Shown here: positions 1 through 9,427 of the stretch, piece by piece
How the letters are laid out: each line of letters opens with the position of its first letter
Position numbering within the stretch: position 1 is the first letter of the stretch
NCBI GenBank assembly: GCA_013373425.1
Contig: JABXHW010000014.1
Coordinates: 1 to 64,000 of the forward strand
DNA: 64,000 bases
Direction of reading: 5' to 3'
Origin: Flavobacteriia bacterium
GTDB lineage: Bacteria; Bacteroidota; Bacteroidia; Flavobacteriales; Schleiferiaceae
The notes under the pieces: model-generated
What the model saw: only the letters and a program-made list of their open reading frames with translations
Databases searched by the model: none
What the model was told of the DNA's origin: nothing
Program-made: the position numbers and the translations under genes

Positions 1-579
1 ATAGAGCGTATCGCCGCCCTCAAACCCGATTTGATATTGGGAAATGCTGAGGAGAACACTCGTAAATCGATACTCGAACTCGAGCGCCTCTTCCCAGTTT
101 GGCTCAGCGATGTAAAAGATCTAGAGTCCAATCGCGAGATGATGCTCAGCATTGGCGAAATAACGCATCGACGAGATTTAAGTGGAGATTGGTCAAAGAG
201 AATTGATCATGCCTTTAGCCAAGAGCATCTGCCACAAACCGGATTGAAAGTCTTATATCTTATTTGGCGAGACCCTTGGATGGCTGCAGGAAAGGATACC
301 TTCATCAACAGCATGATTGAAGCCGCAGGTTTTGAGAATGTGATCACGGATCCAGATTCTAGATACCCTGTTGTGACAGAAGAGCAAATCAATGCGTGGT
401 CGCCCGATCTCATTTTCCTTTCTACAGAGCCCTACCCTTTCAAAAACGAGCATGAAACTGAGTTAACGCACTTGTTTGGTTCACCGGCCCATACCGTGGA
501 TGGAGCACTGTTTAGTTGGTACGGGTCGCGTCTTGTGCACAGTCCAGCTTATTTTAAATCGCTTCAGTTAAGAGTGTAA
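1..579 (+). CDS. Periplasmic metal/cobalamin-binding protein (BtuF/TroA-like), C-terminal part
   Basis: The reading frame is open from base 1, so the 5' part lies outside the window; 192 codons are present. The first visible residues, IERIAALKPDLILGN, are the typical segment of helical-backbone metal receptors (the BtuF/FhuD/TroA fold), in which a periplasmic protein delivers vitamin B12, haem or a siderophore to an ABC importer. The end of the second lobe follows, with NAWSPDLIFLSTEPYPF near residues 131-147. No permease or ATPase gene follows: the next gene, which starts in the stop codon (TAATG), is an RND-type exporter. The ligand cannot be told from this fragment. The fold assignment is fairly sure; the B12 role is inferred from resemblance. 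Confidence 0.75.
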   Translation: MERIAALKPDLILGNAEENTRKSILELERLFPVWLSDVKDLESNREMMLSIGEITHRRDLSGDWSKRIDHAFSQEHLPQTGLKVLYLIWRDPWMAAGKDTFINSMIEAAGFENVITDPDSRYPVVTEEQINAWSPDLIFLSTEPYPFKNEHETELTHLFGSPAHTVDGALFSWYGSRLVHSPAYFKSLQLRV

Positions 580-2849
580 TGAAAAGAAGCGAAAGGCCAT
601 CAAAATTCTTTCTGGGAGTAGCCGATAGCATTTGGCGCTACCCGAAGAAGTGGTTGCTCGGAACTGTATTGATCCTAGGCTCTTTATTCGCAGGTATACC
701 TCAACTGGACTTTGCACTCGACTACTCTCGATTCTACACGGAGGATAGTCCGGTTACCACCTTCTTTGAAACTTTTCAAGACGAATTTACAGGTGATCCT
801 CAGGCGGTCTGGCTCATTCCTGAAACAGAAGAACACGCTTTTCACCCTTCAACGATACGTGAATTACGGACCATCACAGCGTTTGTGAAATCGATTTCCG
901 ATGTAGATGATGTTCTTTCTGTAGCCGATTTAGAGCTTCCTGTACGCGATGCATTTGGCATCCGCACAGAGCGACTAGTTGTAGGAGATTCAATTAGTTC
1001 TTTCGATTCTACTCGTATCATGGCACTGCCATTCTTGCGCAATCAGCTTGTTTCTGAGGATGGACGTTACCCTGCGATGGTGATTCAATTCGATGAAGAA
1101 AGTCCGAAGGACAGTATCTACAAGCGATTGCTGCAAATCGACGCGCACGTTGGAGAAATGTACGACGAGTGGCATTTCGCGGGCAGGTATTGGGGAGAAG
1201 TACAATACAATCAGATGCTCCAAGAGGAGACAATCCGGGGCATTGCTCTCTCGGTCGTGATTATTGTTGTTGTACTCTGGCTTCTCTTCAAAAGGGGAGG
1301 CAGTATCATCCTACCCGCCATTGCCATCATTGCCGGTGTTGCTAGCTTCTTTGGATTAAAGGGTTGGGCAGAATGGCCGATTGACTTATTGGGAGTTCTC
1401 TTCCCTCCTCTCCTGCTCATAGTTGGGATGAGTGATGTTGTCCACCTCTACGCGAAAATTCAGTGGAAGCTTCATTTAGGCAAGAACCTCAAGGAATCTA
1501 TTCGAGAGGCCTGGAAAGAAACCGGCTACGCCACGTTTCTAACTTCACTTACCACGGGAATCGGATTTATGAGTTTGCTCACGACGAAGGTACTTCCGAT
1601 ACGTAATTTTGGATGGGAAGCTGCGTGGGGCGTGGTAATGATGTTCGCTGTTTGTATCGTGGTTATTCCCATCTTTTTAAGATTTGCGAAGCGCGATTGG
1701 CTCATTCCTCGTTCGGCCTCAAATGAAACTTGGACGAAGCTTGGGCAAATGAGCTACTCCATTGCTAGGAGTATGTGGAAAGTGCCATTGGCAGCCGTGA
1801 TGCTCATCCTCTTTGCCACTTTTGGTGTATTGAAAGTAGAAACTGGAGTCTCGAATTACTGGCAAATCGACCCATCATCTGAGTTGAAGTCGGACTTGGA
1901 TTTTTTTGATGAACACTTTGGGGGAGCTCGATATCTGGATATGGGTATTCGGAGGATGGATGGTGAGAAAGTAGGAAATGGTGAAGACTTCAAGCTTATC
2001 GATGAATTGACCAGGTATCTCCGGAGCTTGGAGGTTATGGGTCCTGTTCTATCCGCTTCAGATGCACCAGCTATCCTTCACATGGCTAGATACGGAGGTG
2101 TTGCTGAATTCTTCGCACTTGAGGAGAACGACAGTCAGTTAGAGGATGACCTCGATCAATGGTACAATGTGGATTCTGCTGGATATCATCAATTTGTATC
2201 CTTCGATGGCGAATGGATGAGAATTTCGGCTCGGTTGAAGAATGTGAAGTCGGATAGCGCATTTAGAATCGAAGATTCCATCATTGCGAAGTTGGGTCAA
2301 TTGGATAGCGAATATGAAATTCGTTTCACCGGAAATTCTGTGTTGATGGACACTACCACCGAGATGTTGGTAGGCAGTATGTTTGATAGTCTAGCCTTAG
2401 CCTTTGTAGTCATTGCACTATTGATGGGTCTGCTATTCCGGTCTATCCGAATGTTGATTATCTCTCTTCTACCGAACATATTGCCATTGCTTGTCGCTTT
2501 AGCACTTATTGGTTACCTCAACATTCCATTAGGAACGAGTACAGCACTGATTCTCACCATCGGATTCGTGATTGCCGTAGATGACACCATTCATTATCTG
2601 ATGAAATTCAGGTTGAAGTATATCGAAACGGGAGATTTGGAAAGGAGTGTCAAAGAATCAAACGCACAGGTTGGACGTGCACTCGTGCTGAGCTCTGCCG
2701 TTATGTTAGCTGCATTCCTACCCCAGTTCTTCTCGAGCTTTTTGGAGCAATTTTACTTTGCAGTGGTAACGAGTGGAGTGATTGTAGCCGCTTTAATTTC
2801 TGACCTGGTTCTCCTGCCCTGGTTGCTTCTTAGATTTTTCCGAAAGTAG
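579..2849 (+). CDS. RND/MMPL-superfamily transporter
   Basis: A 756-residue inner-membrane protein with the duplicated RND layout. One membrane helix near residues 24-42 is followed by a large periplasmic loop, then a five- to six-helix block (about 215-385); a second helix (about 400-418), second loop and second block (about 605-750) repeat the pattern. Its size and simple layout match the MMPL/Patched-like predicted exporters (COG1033) rather than the 1000-residue AcrB pumps. These proteins use the proton gradient to move lipids or hydrophobic compounds. No membrane-fusion or outer-membrane partner lies beside it, so the substrate is unknown. The ATG overlaps the stop of the upstream binding-protein gene by one base. 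The stop directly abuts that of the convergent T9SS gene. Confidence 0.82.
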   Translation: MKRSERPSKFFLGVADSIWRYPKKWLLGTVLILGSLFAGIPQLDFALDYSRFYTEDSPVTTFFETFQDEFTGDPQAVWLIPETEEHAFHPSTIRELRTITAFVKSISDVDDVLSVADLELPVRDAFGIRTERLVVGDSISSFDSTRIMALPFLRNQLVSEDGRYPAMVIQFDEESPKDSIYKRLLQIDAHVGEMYDEWHFAGRYWGEVQYNQMLQEETIRGIALSVVIIVVVLWLLFKRGGSIILPAIAIIAGVASFFGLKGWAEWPIDLLGVLFPPLLLIVGMSDVVHLYAKIQWKLHLGKNLKESIREAWKETGYATFLTSLTTGIGFMSLLTTKVLPIRNFGWEAAWGVVMMFAVCIVVIPIFLRFAKRDWLIPRSASNETWTKLGQMSYSIARSMWKVPLAAVMLILFATFGVLKVETGVSNYWQIDPSSELKSDLDFFDEHFGGARYLDMGIRRMDGEKVGNGEDFKLIDELTRYLRSLEVMGPVLSASDAPAILHMARYGGVAEFFALEENDSQLEDDLDQWYNVDSAGYHQFVSFDGEWMRISARLKNVKSDSAFRIEDSIIAKLGQLDSEYEIRFTGNSVLMDTTTEMLVGSMFDSLALAFVVIALLMGLLFRSIRMLIISLLPNILPLLVALALIGYLNIPLGTSTALILTIGFVIAVDDTIHYLMKFRLKYIETGDLERSVKESNAQVGRALVLSSAVMLAAFLPQFFSSFLEQFYFAVVTSGVIVAALISDLVLLPWLLLRFFRK

Positions 2850-4394
2850 TTATTGCAGAATAATACGAAGGGCCGCAACACGGTTCCCATCGACCATCAA
2901 ACTAAGAATGTACATCCCGCCTGGAAGTCGATTTCTTTCGAATTCGATTCTTCTTTCCACATCAAGTATTCCAGATTTCAAAACCACTCCAGTGGAAGAT
3001 GTCAATGTGAACGCTACCTCTCCTGCCAGCTGATCCAATCCGTAGACCCTCGTGTAATCCATCACTGGATTTGGCGATGCGAAAATCCCATCGGTCACCT
3101 CAACCCCTTCTGACTCTGATAGAGATCCATCCGAATTTAAAAAGAGCCAAAGGATGTTCATGTCATTGGAGCCTGACCTTCCATACTCACTCAACCCAAC
3201 AAGTATTCTGTTCGAATCCGAACGACAAACGGCAATGTTCGAACCTACGACATGGTTCGAATGAATCATTTTAACATAATTGATGGTTCTAGTATGTGCA
3301 TTGTAATTGTAGAGCATGGCATGCGCTGTATCCAAGTACCGGTTAACAGCACCTATTCCCTCCAGTTGATGACCTACTTGAACGATCAATACACTATCCG
3401 AATGTTCATCATCAACGGCATCAACTGGCAAAATCAAAGAAAAAGGGCTGTTGATGATTTCACTGGCCAATTGAAATGTGTCTGGATCCATCACGTTCGT
3501 AGGATTGAAGGGATTGAGCTCTACAACCACTTGCTTTCTTGCGAGCGTGACGGGTTCGTTCAGGTTGCTTACATCTATTCCACCGTATCCGGTGGCCAAA
3601 TAATCTCGTGAATTAACCTCTATGAGCGAACCAAAATTCCAATAGTCGAAGGTGTAATTGTAATTTCCGAGGAATACCCCACTATCAACATTGACAAAAT
3701 CGCCATCCAGTAGCAGCCACGAAGATCGGTCGTATCTACTGTAAATCAACAAGGTCGAATCGGAACCATATTGTCTGCAATCGCTAATGTCTCCACTCAC
3801 GGTCCGTAAGTCAACTTGAATCACATTATAATTCGACTGTACATCTGCGTCATTCAATTTGACACGCACTTTATCGAACAAAAAACCATCACAATCGCGA
3901 CGCTTGCCAAGTGCGAACAGTTCACCATTTACGGTGTAGAGTCTTTGAAGATTGAGCAGTGTATCTAACCCACCATAAATTGTAGAATCGACTACATTCA
4001 AGTTTGAGTCGAGTTTAAAATATACACTATATCCATAGCATTGATTAGGGATGAATGAAGAGAGGAGTATATGAATCATGCCATCCTCAATCAACATATC
4101 TTGAAACGCACATTGTGTTGTTGCTACGAGACCTGGAAACTTTGATCGGAGTTCAATTTGAGTTGTCTCATTGAACTGCCTGTCTCGTTTAGACACGAAA
4201 ATACCCATCGTCGCTCCATATCGAGAGTCAATGTTGCTCAGGTGAGACTTCACGTAGATGTACTCTCCTTGGTGGAATTCAACAGCGTGAACGGTAGTCT
4301 GAGGGCTACTCTGCTCAATAATTCCTTGGTGTTGAGCAACAGCCATCAAAGGCAAGCTAAAACATAGTACGTTGACAATCCATTTCTGCAGCAT
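2850..4394 (-). CDS. Secreted protein with T9SS type A sorting domain
   Basis: A 514-residue exported protein. The N-terminus is a Sec signal peptide (LCFSLPLMAVAQ) with cleavage predicted near residue 20. The last 75 residues form a type IX secretion C-terminal domain: an ASPNP start motif near residue 440, alternating beta strands, and an ending of the GGMYILSLMVDG type, which directs passage through the outer membrane and surface anchoring or release. The middle (about 30-430) has a repeated pattern suggestive of a beta-propeller, but I do not recognise a catalytic domain. It stands alone, convergent with the RND gene with no bases between the two stops. The T9SS call is sure; the function is unknown. 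Confidence 0.88.
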   Translation of the reverse strand: MLQKWIVNVLCFSLPLMAVAQHQGIIEQSSPQTTVHAVEFHQGEYIYVKSHLSNIDSRYGATMGIFVSKRDRQFNETTQIELRSKFPGLVATTQCAFQDMLIEDGMIHILLSSFIPNQCYGYSVYFKLDSNLNVVDSTIYGGLDTLLNLQRLYTVNGELFALGKRRDCDGFLFDKVRVKLNDADVQSNYNVIQVDLRTVSGDISDCRQYGSDSTLLIYSRYDRSSWLLLDGDFVNVDSGVFLGNYNYTFDYWNFGSLIEVNSRDYLATGYGGIDVSNLNEPVTLARKQVVVELNPFNPTNVMDPDTFQLASEIINSPFSLILPVDAVDDEHSDSVLIVQVGHQLEGIGAVNRYLDTAHAMLYNYNAHTRTINYVKMIHSNHVVGSNIAVCRSDSNRILVGLSEYGRSGSNDMNILWLFLNSDGSLSESEGVEVTDGIFASPNPVMDYTRVYGLDQLAGEVAFTLTSSTGVVLKSGILDVERRIEFERNRLPGGMYILSLMVDGNRVAALRIILQ

Positions 4395-4588
4395 TGGGAG
4401 AGGTTATCTACTAAAGGTAAGAATTAAGGTGGATTCGGAAGTGGTTTGATTTTCTCTCTGAGATTAAGTGCATCGACTCTTTTATTTCAAGTGAATGACT
4501 TCTATTACAGAAATTGTAACGATATTTGCACCCTCAAATTCAATTATTTATTAATCAACTGGGTTTCGGACCCTTAACCGATTAAAGC

Positions 4589-5185
4589 ATGGCAACACGT
4601 ATTCGTTTGCAACGTCACGGCCGCAAGCGCCGCGCAATCTTCACCATCGTAGTAGCAGATCAAAGATCTAAGCGTGATGGACGTTATATCGAGAAGATTG
4701 GTCAGTACAATCCTAACACTAACCCTGCAACCATCGATATCGATTTCGATAAGGCTGTAGAGTGGGTTATGAAAGGTGCTCAGCCAAGTGACACAGCACG
4801 TGCCATTCTTTCTTACAAAGGTGTGCTTATGAAAAAGCACCTTTTGGAAGGTGTAAAGAAAGGTGCTCTTACTGAAGAGCAAGTTGAAGAGAAATTCAAC
4901 GCTTGGATGGAAGAAAAGGAGAATCGCATTGTAGCGAAGCGCGAAGGTTTGACTAAGGCTGCTGCTGATGAGCGTAAAGCTCGTTTGGCTGCTGAAGCTG
5001 AAGTTAGCAAGAAGCGCGCTGAAGAGCTAGCTGCGAAAAACGCTCCAGAAGAAGTAGCTGAAGAGGCTGCTGAAGAAGAAGCAACTGCAGAAGCGGCAGA
5101 GGAAGCTCCAGCTGCTGAGGCTACTGAAGCTCCGGCTGAAGAGGCTCCTGCTGAAGAGGCTTCAGAAGAAAAATCTGCCGAGTAA
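4589..5185 (+). CDS. rpsP: 30S ribosomal protein S16 with long acidic tail
   Basis: The first 80 or so residues are canonical S16 ([18 protein letters not shown], then [14 protein letters not shown]), a small-subunit protein needed for 30S assembly. The protein is 198 residues, more than twice the Escherichia coli length. The extra part is a charged helical stretch (about 100-150) followed by a tail made almost only of alanine and glutamate with some proline (about 150-198). Longer S16 proteins are usual in Bacteroidota, but this tail is very low in complexity and its DNA contains repeated GCTGAAGAGGCT-like units. rimM follows after 15 bases, the conserved order for this operon. Confidence 0.97.
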   Translation: MATRIRLQRHGRKRRAIFTIVVADQRSKRDGRYIEKIGQYNPNTNPATIDIDFDKAVEWVMKGAQPSDTARAILSYKGVLMKKHLLEGVKKGALTEEQVEEKFNAWMEEKENRIVAKREGLTKAAADERKARLAAEAEVSKKRAEELAAKNAPEEVAEEAAEEEATAEAAEEAPAAEATEAPAEEAPAEEASEEKSAE

Positions 5186-5200
5186 TATAATTGAGGCGAT

Positions 5201-5722
5201 ATGCGTCCCGAAGATTGTTTCGTTCTCGGAACCATCACTCGCCAACATGGTTACAAAGGCGATGTAGTCGCTAAGATCGATACTGATCGACCTGAGCACT
5301 ACGAAAATTTGGAATCAGTCCTTTTGCTGCAAGGCGGGGGACTGATTCCTTTTTTTATTACCCATTCCCAGCTCCTCAAAAAGGATCAGCTTTTACTCCG
5401 TTTCGAGGAGAGCAAAAGCGCTAAAGAAGCAGATGCTTTCATGGGAAAGGACTTATATCTGCCTCTCGCTTCACTTCCCAAGCTCGAAGGGAAATCCTTC
5501 TACTTCCACGAAATCGAAGGCTTTGAAGTTCTCGATCACGACGAAGTGATTGGAATTGCGCAGGATGTTATGGACCGACCAGGTCAGCCTGTACTTCGAG
5601 TGATGCATGAAGAATCAGAAATTCTCATTCCATTGGTGGATGAGTTCATCGACAAAATTGACCGTTCAACGCGTAAGTTGTACCTTCAAGTTCCAGAAGG
5701 ATTGGTCGATTTATATCGATGA
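5201..5722 (+). CDS. rimM: Ribosome maturation factor RimM
   Basis: A 173-residue protein of normal length for RimM, which binds S19 and helps mature the head of the 30S subunit. The N-terminal RimM barrel starts at residue 3 (EDCFVLGTITRQHGYKGDV), with the conserved glycine-containing GYKG loop; the C-terminal PRC-barrel starts near residue 100 (YFHEIEGFEVLDHD) and ends with IPLVDEFIDKID, a hallmark of the family. It lies 15 bases after rpsP and 9 bases before a small membrane protein gene, so it is almost certainly in one operon with them. trmD, the usual next gene in E. coli, is absent here. Confidence 0.96.
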   Translation: MRPEDCFVLGTITRQHGYKGDVVAKIDTDRPEHYENLESVLLLQGGGLIPFFITHSQLLKKDQLLLRFEESKSAKEADAFMGKDLYLPLASLPKLEGKSFYFHEIEGFEVLDHDEVIGIAQDVMDRPGQPVLRVMHEESEILIPLVDEFIDKIDRSTRKLYLQVPEGLVDLYR

Positions 5723-5731
5723 GCTGATTAC

Positions 5732-6160
5732 ATGAAACAACCGCCTTTAGACCCGCGTTCACTACAAAACATCTTTGTCCTGTTGCTACTTGCGCAGCTG
5801 GCGTTCCTCGGCGTTGTTCTAGTATTTATGCGAACGGACAATGAACTTCTATTCGACTTTACGAACCTCTATCATTGGGCTGTGCCTATTGGTATTTTAG
5901 GGCTGGATATCATTTCATGGAATCTCTTTCAGCAGAAGATTTCAACCTCAGAATCCGATGCAGAACTCCTCGACAAGATCCACCAAGTGCAAGGCGCTTA
6001 TATTGTCCTATGGGTTATGGTGCAAATAGGCACCTTCCTCCTGCTCGTCTTCGCCATCTTGGAACAGAACGACTTCTTCATCGTTCTCTCGATTGCGCAA
6101 ATCATCTTTTACATTTCGCTTCGTCCGAGGTTATTCAACTTCCTCGACGAAATGGGCTAA
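5732..6160 (+). CDS. Small integral membrane protein of unknown function
   Basis: A 142-residue protein that I do not recognise at family level. Hydrophobic segments near residues 14-33, 48-66, 87-108 and 113-130 suggest four membrane helices, with a short polar stretch (about 66-85) between the second and third. The N-terminus (MKQPPLDPRSLQN) is not a cleavable signal. It sits 9 bases after rimM and 10 bases before trmN6, so it is co-transcribed with translation-related genes. No charged catalytic motif is visible. Coding potential is supported by the tight operon spacing and the helix periodicity. Confidence 0.75.
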   Translation: MKQPPLDPRSLQNIFVLLLLAQLAFLGVVLVFMRTDNELLFDFTNLYHWAVPIGILGLDIISWNLFQQKISTSESDAELLDKIHQVQGAYIVLWVMVQIGTFLLLVFAILEQNDFFIVLSIAQIIFYISLRPRLFNFLDEMG

Positions 6161-6170
6161 CTAATTTCCT

Positions 6171-6872
6171 GTGTTTCGATTCAAGCAATTCACTGTACAC
6201 CACGACCGATGTGCCATGAAGGTAGGCATGGATGGTACACTCTTGGGATCTTGGGCAGGACAGAGCACCTCTCCTGAACGCATACTCGATGTAGGCACAG
6301 GTACAGGATTAATCGCATTGATGTGTGCTCAGCGCTTTCCAGAAGCTGAAATCGATGCGATCGACATTCAATCGGAATGCTTGGGCCAGGCGCAAGAGAA
6401 CGTGGACGACTCGCCATTCTCTGAAAGAATCAAACTCCACGCTTCTTCTTTACAAGACTTTCAATGTGGGCCTTTCGACCTCATCGTTTGCAATCCACCC
6501 TTTTTCAAGAATAGTAGTAAAACAGGGCAATCCGGCAGAGACACCGCTCGCCATGATGACAGTTTGCCTTTCGAAGAATTAGCAGCACACTCGGCAAGAT
6601 TGCTCACTCCCAAAGGGATTCTTTCGCTCATCATCCCCGAAGATCGGGCAAGTGAGTTCATGACGTTGGCCGAAAAGAACGGACTTCACCTTCTAAATAG
6701 CATGAAGGTTTATGGACGAGTTGGCAGTGTCGCCAAACGCCGAATGCTAGAGTTCTCTCCTGCTATTCCCAAAGAGGCACCACAACTTAAAGAAATGGCT
6801 GTGGAAGCCGATGTGAAAGTTTGGACGGAAGAATACAAAGACCTTTTGAGGGACTTTTACATCGTGCTCTGA
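6171..6872 (+). CDS. trmN6: tRNA1(Val) (adenine(37)-N6)-methyltransferase
   Basis: A 233-residue class I SAM-dependent methyltransferase of the YfiC/TrmN6 type. The SAM-binding motif I (LDVGTGTGLIAL) is at residues 39-50, the acidic loop near 63-65, and the N6-adenine catalytic motif NPPF at 108-111. The family methylates N6 of A37 in valine tRNA. The opening FRFKQFTVHHDRCAMKVGMDG is typical of the family, so the GTG at 6171 is the likely start; a later ATG at residue 16 would remove the conserved beginning. It is the last gene of the rpsP-rimM run. No clear intrinsic terminator follows. Confidence 0.9.
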   Translation: MFRFKQFTVHHDRCAMKVGMDGTLLGSWAGQSTSPERILDVGTGTGLIALMCAQRFPEAEIDAIDIQSECLGQAQENVDDSPFSERIKLHASSLQDFQCGPFDLIVCNPPFFKNSSKTGQSGRDTARHDDSLPFEELAAHSARLLTPKGILSLIIPEDRASEFMTLAEKNGLHLLNSMKVYGRVGSVAKRRMLEFSPAIPKEAPQLKEMAVEADVKVWTEEYKDLLRDFYIVL

Positions 6873-7015
6873 GTCAGCTGAAAAAAGGAGTTCGGTGATA
6901 AACGAGGAGTTATTGGTATCTCCTGGGGCCTCCACCTCCTCCCCTAGGATCAAGATCGCGATTCGCGCCTGAAAAAGCCGGAGGGTAAACGTTTACGTAC
7001 GGATTCATGTGAACC

Positions 7016-7918
7016 CTAACGAACAGAATCGAGTAACCCAACGTAAACTGAATTTGATCTGAAGGCAGAATCGGGTACCTCAATGAATGTTTTATAACCT
7101 GAATAATCCCATCCAGGATAAAAGTGGAGCTCTACTTCTTCCAGTCCAGCACAATCTCGAATCACGCGAGCATGTGTGGCATAGTCTGATGTGCTATCCA
7201 ACCCATAATACCGGATTAGAAAATGTTCTGGGACATAAGCTAACTCGACCTCGGCCTCCATTCTATCACCACTCTCATCGACTATTGAATCTACAATGAG
7301 TGCGGGACTTCGCATGTTTCCAAAAAAAGTTGACCTTTTAACCGCATAGCCCACTTCAAACACTCCTCCTTGAAAGCGTGTTGATAGGGGTGTAAAATCA
7401 AAAGATGTGCAACCTTCACCCCTGTACTGAGCCACGGCCAGGTAGAGTAAACAATGTTGACGCACTTGTAGATTAAGTGTCATGTTGCGAAGCTTCAATT
7501 CTTTAGTTGAAGCATCACTTATATCAATAGTATCACCGCAATTTGAATAACTGCCATGATATCGAGCAGACAGCTCGTGTATTTTACGGTTCAATCCTTT
7601 GATCGCCAAACGATACTTACTCTCAAGCTCACCAATCCCTGAAAGCGATTCTCCATCCTCGAGCTTCATCAAGAAATCATCTACGAGTGCCCTTGATTGC
7701 TCGAGTTCAAGCTCAATTGATTCGTAAATTTCATGAGCTGAAAGCCGCTCGTACGCTTCAGCAAGCATAACTCCTCTCAAAAGAGAATTATGCCTATGAT
7801 AAGAGGAGACAGCTTCTTTAAACAGCCAATCTTCTCTCGTCTTGTCCTGAGGGTTTGAACAACTTACTATCAGTGAAACAACTCCCAATAGGAGGATTAG
7901 CGCGAATGAACGATTCAT
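7016..7918 (-). CDS. Predicted lipoprotein of unknown function
   Basis: A 300-residue lipoprotein. I chose the ATG at 7918, which gives MNRSFALILLLGVVSLIVSC, a signal sequence ending in a lipobox with Cys20; an upstream in-frame start would add seven residues before it. Residues 25-125 are helical and charged, with coiled-coil character (LELEQSRALVDDFLMKLEDGE); the C-terminal half is predicted beta-rich. No known domain is recognised. The sequence resembles the style of gliding-associated or membrane-anchored lipoproteins, but there is no motif to support a function. It is 59 bases downstream of the saccharopine-dehydrogenase-like gene on the same strand and may be co-transcribed with it. Confidence 0.75.
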   Translation of the reverse strand: MNRSFALILLLGVVSLIVSCSNPQDKTREDWLFKEAVSSYHRHNSLLRGVMLAEAYERLSAHEIYESIELELEQSRALVDDFLMKLEDGESLSGIGELESKYRLAIKGLNRKIHELSARYHGSYSNCGDTIDISDASTKELKLRNMTLNLQVRQHCLLYLAVAQYRGEGCTSFDFTPLSTRFQGGVFEVGYAVKRSTFFGNMRSPALIVDSIVDESGDRMEAEVELAYVPEHFLIRYYGLDSTSDYATHARVIRDCAGLEEVELHFYPGWDYSGYKTFIEVPDSAFRSNSVYVGLLDSVR

Positions 7919-7977
7919 GCAAATGGAGTTTTTAACCAAACGCCAAGTTGCAATTAATCTTATCGAGTCAATTCTCC

Positions 7978-9324
7978 CTAATATCCCTTATACGGTACTT
8001 CTCTCTCGGTAAAGGTGATTCCCTCTTCAGCGAGCTCCGCTAGAATGGGCTCATAAATCTCTTTGGTGATCGGAATGTGAACTCCAGGAGTTGTAATGAT
8101 TTCTTGAAGGATCATTCTAGTTGCAATACCAACAGGGAGGCCTACGGTTTCCGCCATGGCAGTGTCTTCAGCGTTTTTTCCCTTGCGAACCATATGACTT
8201 TCAATCATCTTGTCTTCGCCATTCAAGCTAAAGCCGAATTTGTGCCACATGACAATCATGTCTTTGTCCTCGGGCTTCATCGCCCACTTCTTCTCAAGGA
8301 TCTTTTGTAGTACTTGTGCTGGGGTGGCTTCGTCGAGTCCAACAGGCGTATTGTCGAAAATTCCCAACCACTCCAATTTTTCCATCAATTCAGAATCTTG
8401 TGGGATTTGGAGATAATGCATCAATTTGAGTTCAACCGAATCATTCTCGTTGTAGGCCAAGAATGTATTGATGAATGAACGGTGAGTCATTTCTGAAACG
8501 CCTTCCAGTTGATAGCTGTCGTCGGTCATTCCCAACTTCACAAACACATCCCATGCTCTACAGAATCCTGGTCGACGTAGAGTTCCCCTGAAGATGGTCG
8601 GGATATTCTCCAAGCCATAAACGGAGCGATACTTTAGGGAATCGCGGTTAGCATAGCCTTCAAAACGACCGTATTCTGGAATCTCAATAAACTCCGTACG
8701 GCGGAATAGCTGATGATGGGGAATGTACTTGTATTTGCCTTCTTGGATAAACTTCACAGCTCCACCTGCTCCTGCCAGAACCACATTACGAGGATTCCAA
8801 CTGAATTTATAGCCCCATGGGTTGTCATCGGATTCTGGAGCAACTAATCCGCCAGTAAAGGATTCAAAGATCTTCATCTCCCCCCCTTTATCGCGGATCT
8901 CGTCTAGAACTTTCATTGCCGAGAGGTGATCGATACCTGGATCAACACCAATCTCGTTCATGAGCACAACACCAGCTTCCTTGGCGGCCTCGTCGAGAGC
9001 CTCCATTTCTTTACTTACATAGCTCGCCGTCACCATGTGTTTCTTCATCTCCACACAATCCTTCGCAACAGGAACGTGCATATGTGCTGGAAGCATGCTA
9101 ATCACAATGTCGGCTTTAGCAATGGCCCCTCTCCTTGAGTCGTCGTTAGTGATGTCTAAGTTGATAGCTTCAATTCTGGAGCTTCCACTCGCTCTTTTTT
9201 GAGCAAGAGAAAGATCGCGGTCACAGACCGTCATGGTCCAATCTGAATCTTCAGCGTGTTTAGTAAGGTAATCGACAAGACTTTTGGTTGACCTTCCGGC
9301 GCCAATAAGGAGTATATGCTTCAT
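7978..9324 (-). CDS. Saccharopine dehydrogenase-like NAD(P)-dependent oxidoreductase
   Basis: A 448-residue enzyme of the Lys9/saccharopine reductase family. The N-terminus MKHILLIGAGRSTKSLVDYL is a Rossmann fold nucleotide site (GAGRST), which fixes the start at 9324 rather than the longer upstream in-frame start. Residues 120-340 form the substrate domain, with the family segment EIGVDPGIDHLSAMKVLDEI near residue 128. In eukaryotes the homologue splits or forms saccharopine in lysine metabolism; in Flavobacteriia a single-domain copy is common and probably acts in lysine breakdown, but this is inferred. A -7 box at 9365-9372 lies in the divergent gap shared with the DUF4476 gene. Confidence 0.88.
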   Translation of the reverse strand: MKHILLIGAGRSTKSLVDYLTKHAEDSDWTMTVCDRDLSLAQKRASGSSRIEAINLDITNDDSRRGAIAKADIVISMLPAHMHVPVAKDCVEMKKHMVTASYVSKEMEALDEAAKEAGVVLMNEIGVDPGIDHLSAMKVLDEIRDKGGEMKIFESFTGGLVAPESDDNPWGYKFSWNPRNVVLAGAGGAVKFIQEGKYKYIPHHQLFRRTEFIEIPEYGRFEGYANRDSLKYRSVYGLENIPTIFRGTLRRPGFCRAWDVFVKLGMTDDSYQLEGVSEMTHRSFINTFLAYNENDSVELKLMHYLQIPQDSELMEKLEWLGIFDNTPVGLDEATPAQVLQKILEKKWAMKPEDKDMIVMWHKFGFSLNGEDKMIESHMVRKGKNAEDTAMAETVGLPVGIATRMILQEIITTPGVHIPITKEIYEPILAELAEEGITFTEREVPYKGY

Positions 9325-9427
9325 AAAGCGGTTAAGCGTTAAGCGAGTCACAATTAATGGGATTCAAAGTTATAAATCGAACACAGCTAGCCGCACGAAT
9401 GCTCACTTTTTTCTTAGTTTGGTCGCC

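Noticed and set aside
1-2849. A complete vitamin B12 uptake operon at the left edge
   Set aside because: Only the binding protein fragment is present; the next gene is an RND exporter, and no BtuC or BtuD is in view.
4395-4588. Leader of rpsP as a ribosomal-protein regulatory RNA
   Set aside because: The 194-base gap has an AT-rich stretch and a weak GATATTTG box, but no clear paired structure that I can support by eye.
4813-5238. Ala/Ser-rich frame antisense to the rpsP tail
   Set aside because: It is the mirror of the Ala/Glu repeat (GCN/GAR codons read backwards) and lies across real rpsP and rimM.
6873-7015. The 143-base gap after trmN6 as an RNA gene or terminator
   Set aside because: I saw a weak inverted repeat with TCCTGGGG and CCCCTAGGA, but no T-run and no tRNA-like fold.
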